Assembly: GCA_963715995.1 (NCBI GenBank)
Contig: OY970283.1
Location: forward strand, 1,054,001 to 1,118,000
Direction: 5' to 3'
Length of the DNA stretch: 64,000 bases
From: DATBDN01 sp963715995
Lineage (GTDB): Bacteria > Actinomycetota > Thermoleophilia > Solirubrobacterales > Thermoleophilaceae
Below are positions 56,310 through 64,000 of this stretch, one piece after another. Position numbers and translations under genes: made by a program. The notes under the pieces were generated by a model that was not told the DNA's origin, searched no databases, and was given only the letters and a program-made list of their open reading frames with translations. Numbering within the stretch: position 1 is the stretch's first letter; each line of letters begins with the position of its first letter.

Positions 56310-58907
56310 CTGAGACGGCTTCTGGTTAGCGGCGCGCTCGTCCTGCTCTGCTGCGCGGCACCCGCGTCAGCGGCGCAGAAGACGACGCGCGTGTTCGCGG
56401 TGCAGCCGAAGCTGGACCTGGCGTGGATGGACACGCGCCAGCACTTCCACGACAAGATGTTCGCGCTGGCCGACCGGACCCTGCGCGTTCCCGGCGCGCC
56501 GCTGGTGCACGACGGCGCGGACGACTTCGCGTCGCACCTTCGCGCCGACGGCCGCAACCTCGTCGTCTGGCCGGAGGACATGGGGCTGTGGGCGGCGCTG
56601 ACCGGGCAGCGCGGAGCAGCGGCGCGCAGCTCGGGTTCGCTGGTCGGCGCGGTGGTGAGCCTGTTCTCGAGCTTCCAGCCGCAGATGAGCTACTACGCGG
56701 GTGTCTATCCGCAGGTGGCCGCGCGCAATCCCCAGGTGCGCCTGCTGGAGCTGGCGCTGACCGACACGTTCGCGCGCGTGGCGGTGGAGACGTACTCGGA
56801 GATGGCGGCGCGCTACCACGTCTGGCTCGAAGCCGGCGTGGACATGGCGCAGAGCTGGAAGGTGGTCTGCAACACCAACGAGCACCCGCCGCAGCAGCCG
56901 TGCGACGAGGTGGATCCCGCGAAGGTGCAGGCGCTCGGCGACCCGGATGACGTGGCGCGCGGGTACGCCTACGAGGCGACCTCCCCGGACGTCTCGAACA
57001 TGGCGCTGGTCTTCGGTCCCGACGGCGTCCTCTACTCGAGCCAGGTCAAGACCTACATCACGCCGATCGAGGTCGGCCAGGCCGAGAAACAGGTCGCGGC
57101 GCTCGACCTGGTGCCCGGGTCGATCGCGGGCGGGCTGAGCCCGGTCCAGACGCCGGTCGGCACGCTCGGGTTCGTGACGAGCAAGGACGCGTGGATGCCC
57201 GACGTGACCGACCGCCTGGAGGCCGAGGGCGCCGACCTGCTCGTGCAGCCCGAGTTCTTCGAGGGCGACCTGGCGACGACGAAGGGCATGTGGGCAGCCG
57301 ACACGCTGAAGGCCGCCGGCTACAGCGACGTTCAGCGCCACCCGGGGTTCAGCGCGATGGCGCTGCCTTCCGCTGTCGGCAACGTGTTCGACTTCTCGGC
57401 TGACCAGCAGTCGCACATCGCCGTGCGCCTGTCGAAGCCGGCCGCCGGCAGGTGGCTGATCGGCCAGCCGCCAGGCCCCGGCCTGGTCGGCGTGACGCCG
57501 TGGGTGGTGCCCGACCCGATCCGCAAGGGCGAGCCGATCGCGGCGCGCCGCAAGCGCCTGGGTGAAGCGGGCAAGACGCTGGCGCCGGGCTCCGGCGTGG
57601 CGTGTCCCGATCCAGCCAAGCCTGGCCCGTGCGAGAACGGCGACGTCGAGACCGTGCTGTGGAAGGACGTGCCGGTTGGCTGGCCGTCGTTCAAGCGCAC
57701 GGCCAAGCGGACGCGGACGGGGTTTGCGGCGGCGCGCGCGCTGGCCCCAGCCCGCCGCGCACAGCGGAACGCGGCGGTCGCCCTCGCCGGCCGCTACGCA
57801 GCCATCGCGTTCGAGCAGGACGTGGGCGGGACGTGGTCGCAGGTGATGGTGGCCACGAGCCGCGACGGCGGCCGGCACTGGAGCGACGCGCAGTCAGTCG
57901 AGCGCGAGCCCGGCCGCGACCTGTGGCCTTCGATCACGGTCGACGAGCACGGGAAGCTGAACGTTGCGTTCTCGTCGTCGCTCCACATCGGCGGCACCTG
58001 GTCCTACCCGCAGATCGAGCTCGCGCAGGGCTCGATTACCAAGCAGGGCGCACCGAAGCTCGCCTCGCCGATCCCGGTCAGCCAGTCACGCGCCGACCGC
58101 GGCCAGTGGAAGCCCGCGCTCACGCGCGGCCCCGGCGACCTCGTGCACATCGCGTTCGTCGCGGCGCGCACGCGCTCGGCCGACGGGAACCTGCCGCAGG
58201 CGGGCATCTACTACGGGCGCTTCCACACCAGCATCGTGCGCGGCAAGCTGCCGGTGAAGCGCCTGGACGGCGGCAAGCCCGCCCCGCTGGCGGCGCGCCT
58301 GGACAACGCGTGGGCGCCCGCGATCGCGGTGAGCGGTCGCAAGGTCTTGGTCACGTGGATCGACTTCCAGCACTACGACTGGGACGTGATGTCGCGGCTC
58401 TCGCGCGACGGCGGCTCGCGCTTCGGCGCCCAGGTGGACTCCAACCTCGACAAGCCCGCAGTCGAGGACCTGAGCGACTCGCCGAGGCCCGTCCTCACAG
58501 AGCGCGGGCCGTTCATCGCATGGACCGACTTCCACAAGCGCGACTCGGTCGCCGCGGCGCACCCGCTCTACGACACCTACCTGGCAGCGCCCGGCAAGCA
58601 TGCGCTGCAGGTCGATCCCTACGGCGGCAAGCAGGCGTCCACGTACTGGCCGTCGGCCTGCGCAGATGGCAGGGACGTGATCGTCGCGTTCCAGGACTCG
58701 GTGACGGGCGTCGGCCGCATCCGCGTCACGCGCGTGCGCGCGGGCAAGGCTCGCGGACGCCCCTTGCCGCTGTCGGATTCGCCGGCCGCCGCGTACCGGC
58801 CGGCGCTCGCCTGCGACGGCAGGCGCTTCGTGGCCGCCTGGGAGGACACGCGCAGCGGTCCCGCGCTCGTCTACGCGACCGGCGATGCCTTGAAGCGCAT
58901 CCGCTGA
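56310..58907 (+). CDS. Secreted nitrilase-fold protein fused to a BNR-type beta-propeller
   Basis: An 865-aa exported protein. Residues 1-25 form a signal peptide (R-R-L-L-V-S-G-A-L-V-L-L-C-C-A-A-P-A-S-A). Residues 35-400 resemble a carbon-nitrogen hydrolase: V-V-W-P-E-D-M (Glu) and Q-V-K-T-Y-I-T-P-I-E (Lys) are kept, but the usual Cys is replaced (F-V-T-S-K-D-A-W). Residues 460-860 contain BNR/Asp-box-like repeats such as S-R-D-G-G-R-H-W-S. The fold is retained while thiol chemistry is absent, so it may be a binding or altered enzyme. CTG 56310 is the only start giving the signal peptide; GTG 56391 would truncate it. Confidence 0.8.
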   Translation: MRRLLVSGALVLLCCAAPASAAQKTTRVFAVQPKLDLAWMDTRQHFHDKMFALADRTLRVPGAPLVHDGADDFASHLRADGRNLVVWPEDMGLWAALTGQRGAAARSSGSLVGAVVSLFSSFQPQMSYYAGVYPQVAARNPQVRLLELALTDTFARVAVETYSEMAARYHVWLEAGVDMAQSWKVVCNTNEHPPQQPCDEVDPAKVQALGDPDDVARGYAYEATSPDVSNMALVFGPDGVLYSSQVKTYITPIEVGQAEKQVAALDLVPGSIAGGLSPVQTPVGTLGFVTSKDAWMPDVTDRLEAEGADLLVQPEFFEGDLATTKGMWAADTLKAAGYSDVQRHPGFSAMALPSAVGNVFDFSADQQSHIAVRLSKPAAGRWLIGQPPGPGLVGVTPWVVPDPIRKGEPIAARRKRLGEAGKTLAPGSGVACPDPAKPGPCENGDVETVLWKDVPVGWPSFKRTAKRTRTGFAAARALAPARRAQRNAAVALAGRYAAIAFEQDVGGTWSQVMVATSRDGGRHWSDAQSVEREPGRDLWPSITVDEHGKLNVAFSSSLHIGGTWSYPQIELAQGSITKQGAPKLASPIPVSQSRADRGQWKPALTRGPGDLVHIAFVAARTRSADGNLPQAGIYYGRFHTSIVRGKLPVKRLDGGKPAPLAARLDNAWAPAIAVSGRKVLVTWIDFQHYDWDVMSRLSRDGGSRFGAQVDSNLDKPAVEDLSDSPRPVLTERGPFIAWTDFHKRDSVAAAHPLYDTYLAAPGKHALQVDPYGGKQASTYWPSACADGRDVIVAFQDSVTGVGRIRVTRVRAGKARGRPLPLSDSPAAAYRPALACDGRRFVAAWEDTRSGPALVYATGDALKRIR

Positions 58908-58931
58908 GCGCGGCGTAATCTGCGCCGCGGC

Positions 58932-59606
58932 ATGGAGCGGGTGATCCGCGGCAGCGTCGCCGCGGAGTTGTCACGCAGGGACTTCCTCGGGCGAACGTCG
59001 GCACTCGGGGCCGCCGCGCTGGTCGCCTCCGCACTGCCGATGGCCGAGCGCCTGATGGCAGGCGTGGCGCGGGCGGCCGACCCGACGCTCGACGACGCCA
59101 CGCTCCAGGCGTTCGCCGACACGATCATCCCGGGCTGCAAGGTCGCGATGACGGACCTCGGCGACCCGATCCACCCGCAGGCGATCGCGGGAGTCGATCC
59201 CGACCCCGGTGCAGTGCAGGCCGACGCGCTGCGGCTGTTTCACGATCCGCTGATCGGCTTCGACGCGCTATCGCCGGCGTTCCTGGCCGACCTGTCGGTG
59301 CGCTCGCTGCAGCAGGGCGGCGTCTTCCTGACCCTCTCCTACGACAAGCGCGTGCAGGTGCTGCTCGGCGGCTTCGACTTCTCGAACTCCGACCGCCTTC
59401 TCTACGAGGCCGCGGCGGCGGTTCCGTTCACCGCGTTCTGCGCGGCAGCCGAGCATCCGTTCGGCAACACCGCGAACGCCTCCGGGTACCGCGTGATGGG
59501 CTACCCGGGCGGCGGCCCGAACGACGCCCCCGTGATGTACCCGTACTCGGCCAGCTACCGCCGCAAGCTGTCGCGCGAGCGGACGAAGAAGGGCTACCTG
59601 GCCTGA
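58932..59606 (+). CDS. Tat-exported partner protein of a GMC oxidoreductase (DUF5987-like)
   Basis: A 224-aa protein with a twin-arginine signal (L-S-R-R-D-F-L-G-R-T-S, residues 14-24) followed by a hydrophobic A-L-G-A-A-A-L-V-A core. The mature domain is helical, with A-D-T-I-I-P-G near residue 63. In actinobacteria such proteins often precede GMC oxidoreductase genes; here the oxidoreductase follows after 1 nt. It may carry the catalytic subunit across the membrane. Function otherwise unknown. Confidence 0.78.
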   Translation: MERVIRGSVAAELSRRDFLGRTSALGAAALVASALPMAERLMAGVARAADPTLDDATLQAFADTIIPGCKVAMTDLGDPIHPQAIAGVDPDPGAVQADALRLFHDPLIGFDALSPAFLADLSVRSLQQGGVFLTLSYDKRVQVLLGGFDFSNSDRLLYEAAAAVPFTAFCAAAEHPFGNTANASGYRVMGYPGGGPNDAPVMYPYSASYRRKLSRERTKKGYLA

Positions 59607-59607
59607 G

Positions 59608-61329
59608 ATGGCCGAGCGCGTCGACGTCTGCATCGTTGGCTCCGGCTTCGGCGGCTCGATCACGGCGTGGCGGCTGGCCGAGCTGTACCACGCGGCCGGA
59701 GTCGACGCGAAGAACATCCTCGTGCTGGAGCGCGGCCGCCACTACGAGCACACCGAGTTCAAGCAGTCGATGTCCGTCGACCACCTGTCCGAGGTCTACA
59801 ACCTGATCCAGTCGACGCAGGGCACCGGCGCGCAGTTCGTCGTGGGGAACGCCGTCGGCGGCGGCTCCAACCTGTACCTGGCGGCCAGCCTGCGCTCGCC
59901 GACCGAGAACTTCGAGCGCCGCGATCACGCGCCCGACGACGGGCCGGACCGGCGCATCTGGCCGCAGCAGGTCTCGCGCAAGTCGCTCAACCCGTACTAC
60001 GCGCGCGCCGAGCGCGCCCTGCGCGTGCGTCGCCCGTCGTGGAACGAGGTGTCGCGCTCGGGCGGCCTGTGGGCGGCCACCCTGCACGCCGCCGGCCACA
60101 CCTGCGACCGCGTGCCGCTGGCCATCGACTTCGGGCGCTGCGTCGACGCCAAGTGGTGTCACACCGGCTGCATCTTCGGCGCGAAGAACACGGTGAACAC
60201 GAACTACCTGGCGGCCGCGCGCGCGCACGGCGTTCAGGTGCGCCCGGACCGCCAGGTCGACTCGATCACGCGCTCGACCACCGACGGCTATCGCTACGTG
60301 GTGACCGCGGACGTGATGGACAATGAGGGGGACCACCCCACACGCCAGCCGGTGAACGGCATGAGCGAGCAGATCGAGTGCAAGGTGCTCGTGATGGCCG
60401 CCGGGGCGATGGGCACGCCGCCGATCCTGCTGCGCTCGAAGCAGAACGGTGACTTGGCGTCGATCTCGGACCGAATCGGCAAGCACCTGGGAGTGAACGG
60501 CGACCACGTGGCCGGCGTGGAGTACGACCCGGCGAAGATCAAGCGGCTGCTGAAGCTGCCCGGCTACGGCGCGTTCTACAAGGGCAAGCCGATCACGACG
60601 ATGTCGTATGACTGGTACGCCGGCCGCCGCGGGCACGAGCACGACGGCAAGCGCTTCTCCCTACAAGAGATCTTCCTGTCGACCCTGACCAACTTCCTCT
60701 ACGACGACGGGCGCGACCCCGAGGGCGAGCCGTCGTTCTGGGGCGTTGGCAAGAAACGCTCGATTGCGTCGTGGTCGGACCACATCGAGATCCTCGCGAT
60801 GGTGGAGGACACCCACGACGGCGAGTTCTACCTGCCACCGCCGAACGGCGGGGGCAGTGAGAACACCAGCGCGGGCCCGGTGAAGATCGGCCTGATCAAG
60901 TACGAGATGAGCGAGCAGTCGCTGGCGGTGCGCGAGGCCGCGAACGGCGCGATCAAGAAGGTCGTCGAGCGCAGGGGGCTGGCGCGGTTCCTCGAGCTGA
61001 CCGAGACAAAGGGCGCGTACTGCGCGCACCCACTCGGCGGAGCGCGGATGGCGGACTCGAAGGACCTCGGCGTGGTCGACCATCTGTGCGAGGTCTTCGA
61101 CAACGAGGGCCTCTACTGCATCGACTCCTCGGCGATCCCGACGTCGCTCGGAGTGAACCCGTCGCTGACGATCTCGGCCGTGGCGGAGCGCGCGGCCGAG
61201 GGAATCGTCAGGCGCGCCCACGATCTGGGCCTGCCGGCGGCGCCGGCCGCCTTCAAGCCGGGTGCGACTCCACCAGTCCACGTCGGCGAGCGCGTGGTGC
61301 CGAAGCTCCGGCATCCCAAGCACCGGTGA
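59608..61329 (+). CDS. GMC-family oxidoreductase (cholesterol-oxidase-like)
   Basis: A 573-aa FAD enzyme. The ADP-binding N-terminus is V-D-V-C-I-V-G-S-G-F-G-G-S, then V-G-N-A-V-G-G-G-S-N-L-Y (FAD covering), and the C-terminal GMC motif A-H-P-L-G-G-A-R-M and S-A-I-P-T-S-L-G-V-N-P. It resembles the cholesterol/steroid-oxidase branch. No signal peptide is present, so if exported it would hitch with the Tat-signal partner encoded upstream. Substrate unproven. Confidence 0.88.
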   Translation: MAERVDVCIVGSGFGGSITAWRLAELYHAAGVDAKNILVLERGRHYEHTEFKQSMSVDHLSEVYNLIQSTQGTGAQFVVGNAVGGGSNLYLAASLRSPTENFERRDHAPDDGPDRRIWPQQVSRKSLNPYYARAERALRVRRPSWNEVSRSGGLWAATLHAAGHTCDRVPLAIDFGRCVDAKWCHTGCIFGAKNTVNTNYLAAARAHGVQVRPDRQVDSITRSTTDGYRYVVTADVMDNEGDHPTRQPVNGMSEQIECKVLVMAAGAMGTPPILLRSKQNGDLASISDRIGKHLGVNGDHVAGVEYDPAKIKRLLKLPGYGAFYKGKPITTMSYDWYAGRRGHEHDGKRFSLQEIFLSTLTNFLYDDGRDPEGEPSFWGVGKKRSIASWSDHIEILAMVEDTHDGEFYLPPPNGGGSENTSAGPVKIGLIKYEMSEQSLAVREAANGAIKKVVERRGLARFLELTETKGAYCAHPLGGARMADSKDLGVVDHLCEVFDNEGLYCIDSSAIPTSLGVNPSLTISAVAERAAEGIVRRAHDLGLPAAPAAFKPGATPPVHVGERVVPKLRHPKHR

Positions 61330-61437
61330 GGCACCGGACCCCTTGCTAGCGTTCGGCCGGTCCCCGCGAATGCGCGACGATCCAGACCCACCTCGAAGTA
61401 GCCGGCTGAACGCCGCTGCCCTGTCGGAGTCCGCGGG

Positions 61438-62763
61438 ATGACGGTCGTGTTGTTGCTCGCCGTCCTCGCGCTCATCGCGATGAACGCGTTCTTCGTCGCG
61501 GCCGAGTACTCACTCGTGCGCAGCCGGCCCGACCGCATCGAGGCCGCGGTCGAGCGCGGCGACAAGGGCGCGCAGCTGTTCAAGGTCCAGGTCGACTCGA
61601 TCGACGAGTACATCGCCGCCTGCCAGGTGGGCATCACGATGACGTCGATCGGCCTCGGTGCCGTCGGCGAGCCAACGATTGCGAAGCTGCTCAAGGGGCC
61701 GTTAGGCGGCCCGCTGGCCCATGGCACCGCCGTGATCATCGCCGGGGTCATCGCCTACCTGATCATCACGAGCCTCCACATCACCTACGGCGAGCTCGTG
61801 CCGAAGGTCTACACAGTGGTCCACGCCGAGGGCGTGGGGCGGCGCCTGTCGCGCCCGCTGCGGTTCTGCCGCCGGCTCTTCAGCCCGTTCATCGTGGCGC
61901 TCACGGGCCTTGCCGACCTGACGCTGCGGCCACTCGGCATCGACCCCGACCTCGCCGGCGAGGAGGAGACCACCTCGGAGGACCTGAAGTTCCTGATCGC
62001 CCGCTCCACGCACGGCGGCCAGCTCGACCCGGGTGAGGCGCACATGCTCGAGGGCGTCTTCCACCTGCACGAGCAGGAGGCCCGCAACGTGATGACGCCG
62101 ATTCCGGCTGTCGTGACGGTGGACCTCTCGGCGACCGTCGAGGTTGCGCTGCGCAAGTGCGTGCAGTCGGGACACACGCGCCTCGTGGTGACCGAGAACG
62201 ACGACTCCGACCGCATCCGCGGCACGGTTCACTCGAACTCGCTCGCCCGGCTGCTGATGAACCAAGGTCCCGAGGCCAACATCGAGCCGCTGGTGAAGGA
62301 CGCGCTGATCATCCCCGAGACCAAGCCGCTCGACGACCTGCTGGCAGACCTCCAGCGCGAGCGCGCGTCGATGGCGGTGGTGATCGACGAGTACGGGCGC
62401 ACGGCGGGCATCGTCACGGTGGAGGACATCATCGAGGAGGTGGTCGGCGAGATCGCCGACGAGACCGACCCGGCGGCCGGCGCTGTCAGGCGGCTTGCCA
62501 ACGGCGACTGGTTCGTGCGCGGCCACGTGCCGATCACCGACCTCCTGGACTACGGGCTCGAGCTGCCCGTCGACAACGATGCCTACAACTCGGTCGGCGG
62601 CTTCGTCTTCGGCGAGCTCGGGCGCCTGCCGAAACGCGGCGACACCGTGCAGTTCAACGGCTACTCGCTCCGTGTCGAGGCCGTGCGTGAGAACCGCGTC
62701 GAAGCGGTGCGCATACGCCACACGCACGCCGAGGGGCCGGAGGCGGAACCAGCCGAGTCGTAG
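61438..62763 (+). CDS. CNNM/CorC-type transporter with CBS pair (HlyC/CorC family)
   Basis: A 441-aa membrane protein. Residues 1-190 form the DUF21 domain with three or four helices (N-A-F-F-V-A-A-E-Y-S-L-V-R-S-R). Two CBS domains lie at about 205-330 (M-T-P-I-P and V-I-D-E-Y-G-R-T-A-G-I-V-T). The C-terminal CorC_HlyC domain is D-N-D-A-Y-N-S-V-G-G-F-V-F-G. Members export or sense Mg or other divalent cations. ATG 61438 is the first good start. Confidence 0.9.
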   Translation: MTVVLLLAVLALIAMNAFFVAAEYSLVRSRPDRIEAAVERGDKGAQLFKVQVDSIDEYIAACQVGITMTSIGLGAVGEPTIAKLLKGPLGGPLAHGTAVIIAGVIAYLIITSLHITYGELVPKVYTVVHAEGVGRRLSRPLRFCRRLFSPFIVALTGLADLTLRPLGIDPDLAGEEETTSEDLKFLIARSTHGGQLDPGEAHMLEGVFHLHEQEARNVMTPIPAVVTVDLSATVEVALRKCVQSGHTRLVVTENDDSDRIRGTVHSNSLARLLMNQGPEANIEPLVKDALIIPETKPLDDLLADLQRERASMAVVIDEYGRTAGIVTVEDIIEEVVGEIADETDPAAGAVRRLANGDWFVRGHVPITDLLDYGLELPVDNDAYNSVGGFVFGELGRLPKRGDTVQFNGYSLRVEAVRENRVEAVRIRHTHAEGPEAEPAES

Positions 62764-62834
62764 CCCCGCTTCCGTCCGGGTCACGACCTACCTTCAGGGG
62801 GCGAGCCGGTCCCTCTTCCCAGGAGGTCCTTGCA

Positions 62835-63125
62835 ATGTGGTCCGTCAAGCTGAGCGATGATCAGCGCGAGGCGATCAGCGTGCTGATCAAGGCTCAAGGT
62901 GAGTCTTACGACAGCGATCTGCGTGATGCGCTGCGAGCGCTCGAGCTCGCGCGCTGGGACGACCTCCCGGAGGCGCAGCTGCCGTGGGACAGGGTCGAGG
63001 AACTGGCTTGCGCGCAGGGCATCGACGAGGCCGACGTCGTCTGGGACCTGGCGGGCGGGATGCCGTCGAAGGCGCGCCGCTCGGCGCCCGCCAAGGGCGC
63101 CAAGCCGCCGCGTTCGCGCGTCTGA
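62835..63125 (+). CDS. Small basic-tailed hypothetical protein
   Basis: A 96-aa protein: W-S-V-K-L-S-D-D-Q-R-E-A-I-S-V-L-I at the start, a helical middle and a Lys/Arg/Pro tail (K-A-R-R-S-A-P-A-K). AGGAGG lies 7-8 nt before ATG 62835, one of the few strong ribosome binding sites in the window. No family recognised. Confidence 0.7.
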   Translation: MWSVKLSDDQREAISVLIKAQGESYDSDLRDALRALELARWDDLPEAQLPWDRVEELACAQGIDEADVVWDLAGGMPSKARRSAPAKGAKPPRSRV

Positions 63126-63155
63126 GCCGGCCGCGGCGCTCTCCGCTCACGCGCG

Positions 63156-63908
63156 CTACTTGTACTCGTAGAACCCGCGCTTCGTCTTGCGTCCCAGATG
63201 CCCGGCGCCGACCAGCTCGGTCAGCCGCGACGGTACGTCGGCCTCGATCTCCGCGCCGATCGCCGCCGCCACGTCGAGGCCCACGAAGTCGAGCAGCGCG
63301 AGCGGCCCCATCGGGTGGCCGGCACCGAGCTTCATGCAGGTGTCGATCGCCTTCGGGTCGAGGCCGAGGTCGAGCATCCGCACCGCGGCGAACAGGTACG
63401 GGAACAGCAGCCGGTTGACCACGAAGCCGGGCACGGCGGGCACCTCGACGGCGGTCTTGCCGAGCGTGTCGCACAGCGCGCGCAGCCGGTTGCGCGTGTC
63501 GTAGCTCGCGCCGTCGGGATAGGCCAGCTCGACCAGCTTCATCTTCTCGACGGGGTTGAAGACGTGCATCACGGCGAAGTGGGCCGGGCGCCCGCTCCAC
63601 GCGGCCAGCTCGTCCACGCCGAGCGACGACGTCGTCGACGCGATCACGGCTGAGGGCGCCAGCTCGTTGCCGAGCTGTTCCAGCACCGAAGCCTTCACCG
63701 CGCGGTCCTCGGCAACCGCCTCGACCACCAGCGTGCAGCCGGACAGCTCGGCGAGTGAGGTGACCGCGCGCGCGCCCGTCGCCTCGGCCGCCCGGGCCGC
63801 GGATTCGGCCGAACGCGCCCATACGAGAACCTCGCCGTGGGAAGCCGCGGCGCGGGCAAGGCCGGAGCCGATCGCGCCACAACCCGCGATGCCCAGCCGT
63901 TCGTTCAT
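63156..63908 (-). CDS. 3-hydroxyacyl-CoA dehydrogenase
   Basis: A 250-aa (S)-3-hydroxyacyl/butyryl-CoA dehydrogenase. The NAD motif is L-G-I-A-G-C-G-A-I-G-S-G; H-V-F-N-P-V-E-K-M has the catalytic His region, V-P-G-F-V-V-N-R-L-L-F-P-Y and G-H-P-M-G-P-L-A-L-L-D-F-V-G-L-D are the C-domain signatures. ATG 63908 is chosen; an in-frame TTG at 63923 is part of a palindrome. It oxidises the L-3-hydroxy intermediate in fatty-acid breakdown or butyrate metabolism. Confidence 0.92.
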   Translation of the reverse strand: MNERLGIAGCGAIGSGLARAAASHGEVLVWARSAESAARAAEATGARAVTSLAELSGCTLVVEAVAEDRAVKASVLEQLGNELAPSAVIASTTSSLGVDELAAWSGRPAHFAVMHVFNPVEKMKLVELAYPDGASYDTRNRLRALCDTLGKTAVEVPAVPGFVVNRLLFPYLFAAVRMLDLGLDPKAIDTCMKLGAGHPMGPLALLDFVGLDVAAAIGAEIEADVPSRLTELVGAGHLGRKTKRGFYEYK

Positions 63909-63923
63909 TGACTCGCGAGTCAA
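63908..63923. promoter_or_regulatory. 16-bp perfect palindrome, likely TetR-type operator
   Basis: TTGACTCGCGAGTCAA is a perfect palindrome touching the ATG of the dehydrogenase and lying upstream of the divergent gene at 63983. TAGCCT (63933-63938) is a possible -10 for that gene. The form fits TetR-family control of lipid genes. Confidence 0.5.
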
Positions 63924-63982
63924 CGAAGCAAGTAGCCTATGGAAGTCAGTCGGAGAACGAATTCACGAGGAGCAGACTCGTC

Positions 63983-64000
63983 ATGAAGCAAGGCCGTGAA
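63983..64000 (+). CDS. Start of an unidentified gene (runs off the window)
   Basis: ATG AAG CAA GGC CGT GAA (M-K-Q-G-R-E) is preceded by GAGGAG at 63967-63972. Only six codons are present. Its divergent position across the palindrome makes a TetR-type regulator plausible, but nothing in the six codons shows it. Confidence 0.45.

Noticed and set aside
60321..60350. GGGGGACCACCCC in the GMC oxidoreductase gene as another palindromic repeat.
   Set aside because: Only a 4-bp stem, no match to the other elements, and within normal coding sequence.
61330..61437. A possible Mg-sensing leader (M-box type) before the CNNM transporter.
   Set aside because: The 108-bp gap has no recognisable M-box core and no clear long stem.

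Overview
The window is a gene-dense, very GC-rich stretch with short intergenic gaps and many GTG or TTG starts. Its core-gene order (tilS-hpt-ftsH-folPBK-coaX-dus-greA; lysS-clpC; radA; disA-carD-ispD-ispF-cysS-rlmB), a MerR-cyclase fusion and a DUF4383 protein suggest an actinobacterium, probably of class Thermoleophilia (Solirubrobacterales-like). That placement is inferred from gene content and remembered synteny, not from a marker phylogeny. I see no CRISPR array, insertion sequence, phage or rRNA operon; there is one tRNA, tRNA-Thr(UGU).

Layout. 1-9060: secreted murein hydrolase, nucleoside phosphorylase, phasin-like protein, epimerase, acyltransferase, SCP2-like protein and a double-SDR reductase. 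9106-18472: a housekeeping run with cyclase, TilS, HPRT, FtsH, three folate enzymes, CoaX, Dus and GreA. 18489-22045 (minus): a flavin electron-transfer cluster with two FMN-binding exported proteins, the flavin transferase ApbE, a ferric-reductase-like membrane flavoprotein and a small membrane protein; 11-bp-periodic direct repeats precede its two promoters. 22128-24375: an arsenic operon arsR-arsM-aquaporin-arsC. 24448-31208: LysS, ClpC (frameshifted), small proteins, RadA. 31239-34893: a GT25-GT2-TPR-propeller protein followed by a Tat-exported Thr-rich collagen-like protein. 34922-42916: acyl-CoA dehydrogenase, DisA, CarD, IspD, PHP phosphoesterase, IspF, CysS, RlmB and a sigma factor. 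42939-54415: small membrane proteins, glycosyltransferase, secreted hydrolase, tRNA, two ECF sigma modules, a LiaFSR-like stress module and a rhomboid protease. 54428-64000: glycosyltransferase, polyketide-cyclase-like protein, pterin dehydratase, secreted nitrilase-fold/propeller protein, Tat-exported GMC oxidoreductase partner plus oxidoreductase, CNNM transporter and 3-hydroxyacyl-CoA dehydrogenase.

Four features run through the window. (1) Four frame breaks (in three loci plus the ClpC gene twice) are all repaired by removing one A from TCGAAGA(A/T)G; a fifth break, in the sigma factor, needs one added base. (2) At least seven genes have no ATG/GTG/TTG start that preserves the conserved N-terminus; they appear to start at ATT, ATC, ATA or CTG, usually overlapping the previous stop codon. 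(3) About a dozen genes carry TANNNT 12-14 nt before the start codon, as expected for leaderless mRNAs. (4) Gene junctions show tandem duplication, most strikingly cysS/rlmB, where a 35-bp triplication makes two 12-codon open frames chained by GTGA overlaps. The most novel functional hypothesis is that the GT25-containing protein glycosylates the adjacent collagen-like protein.
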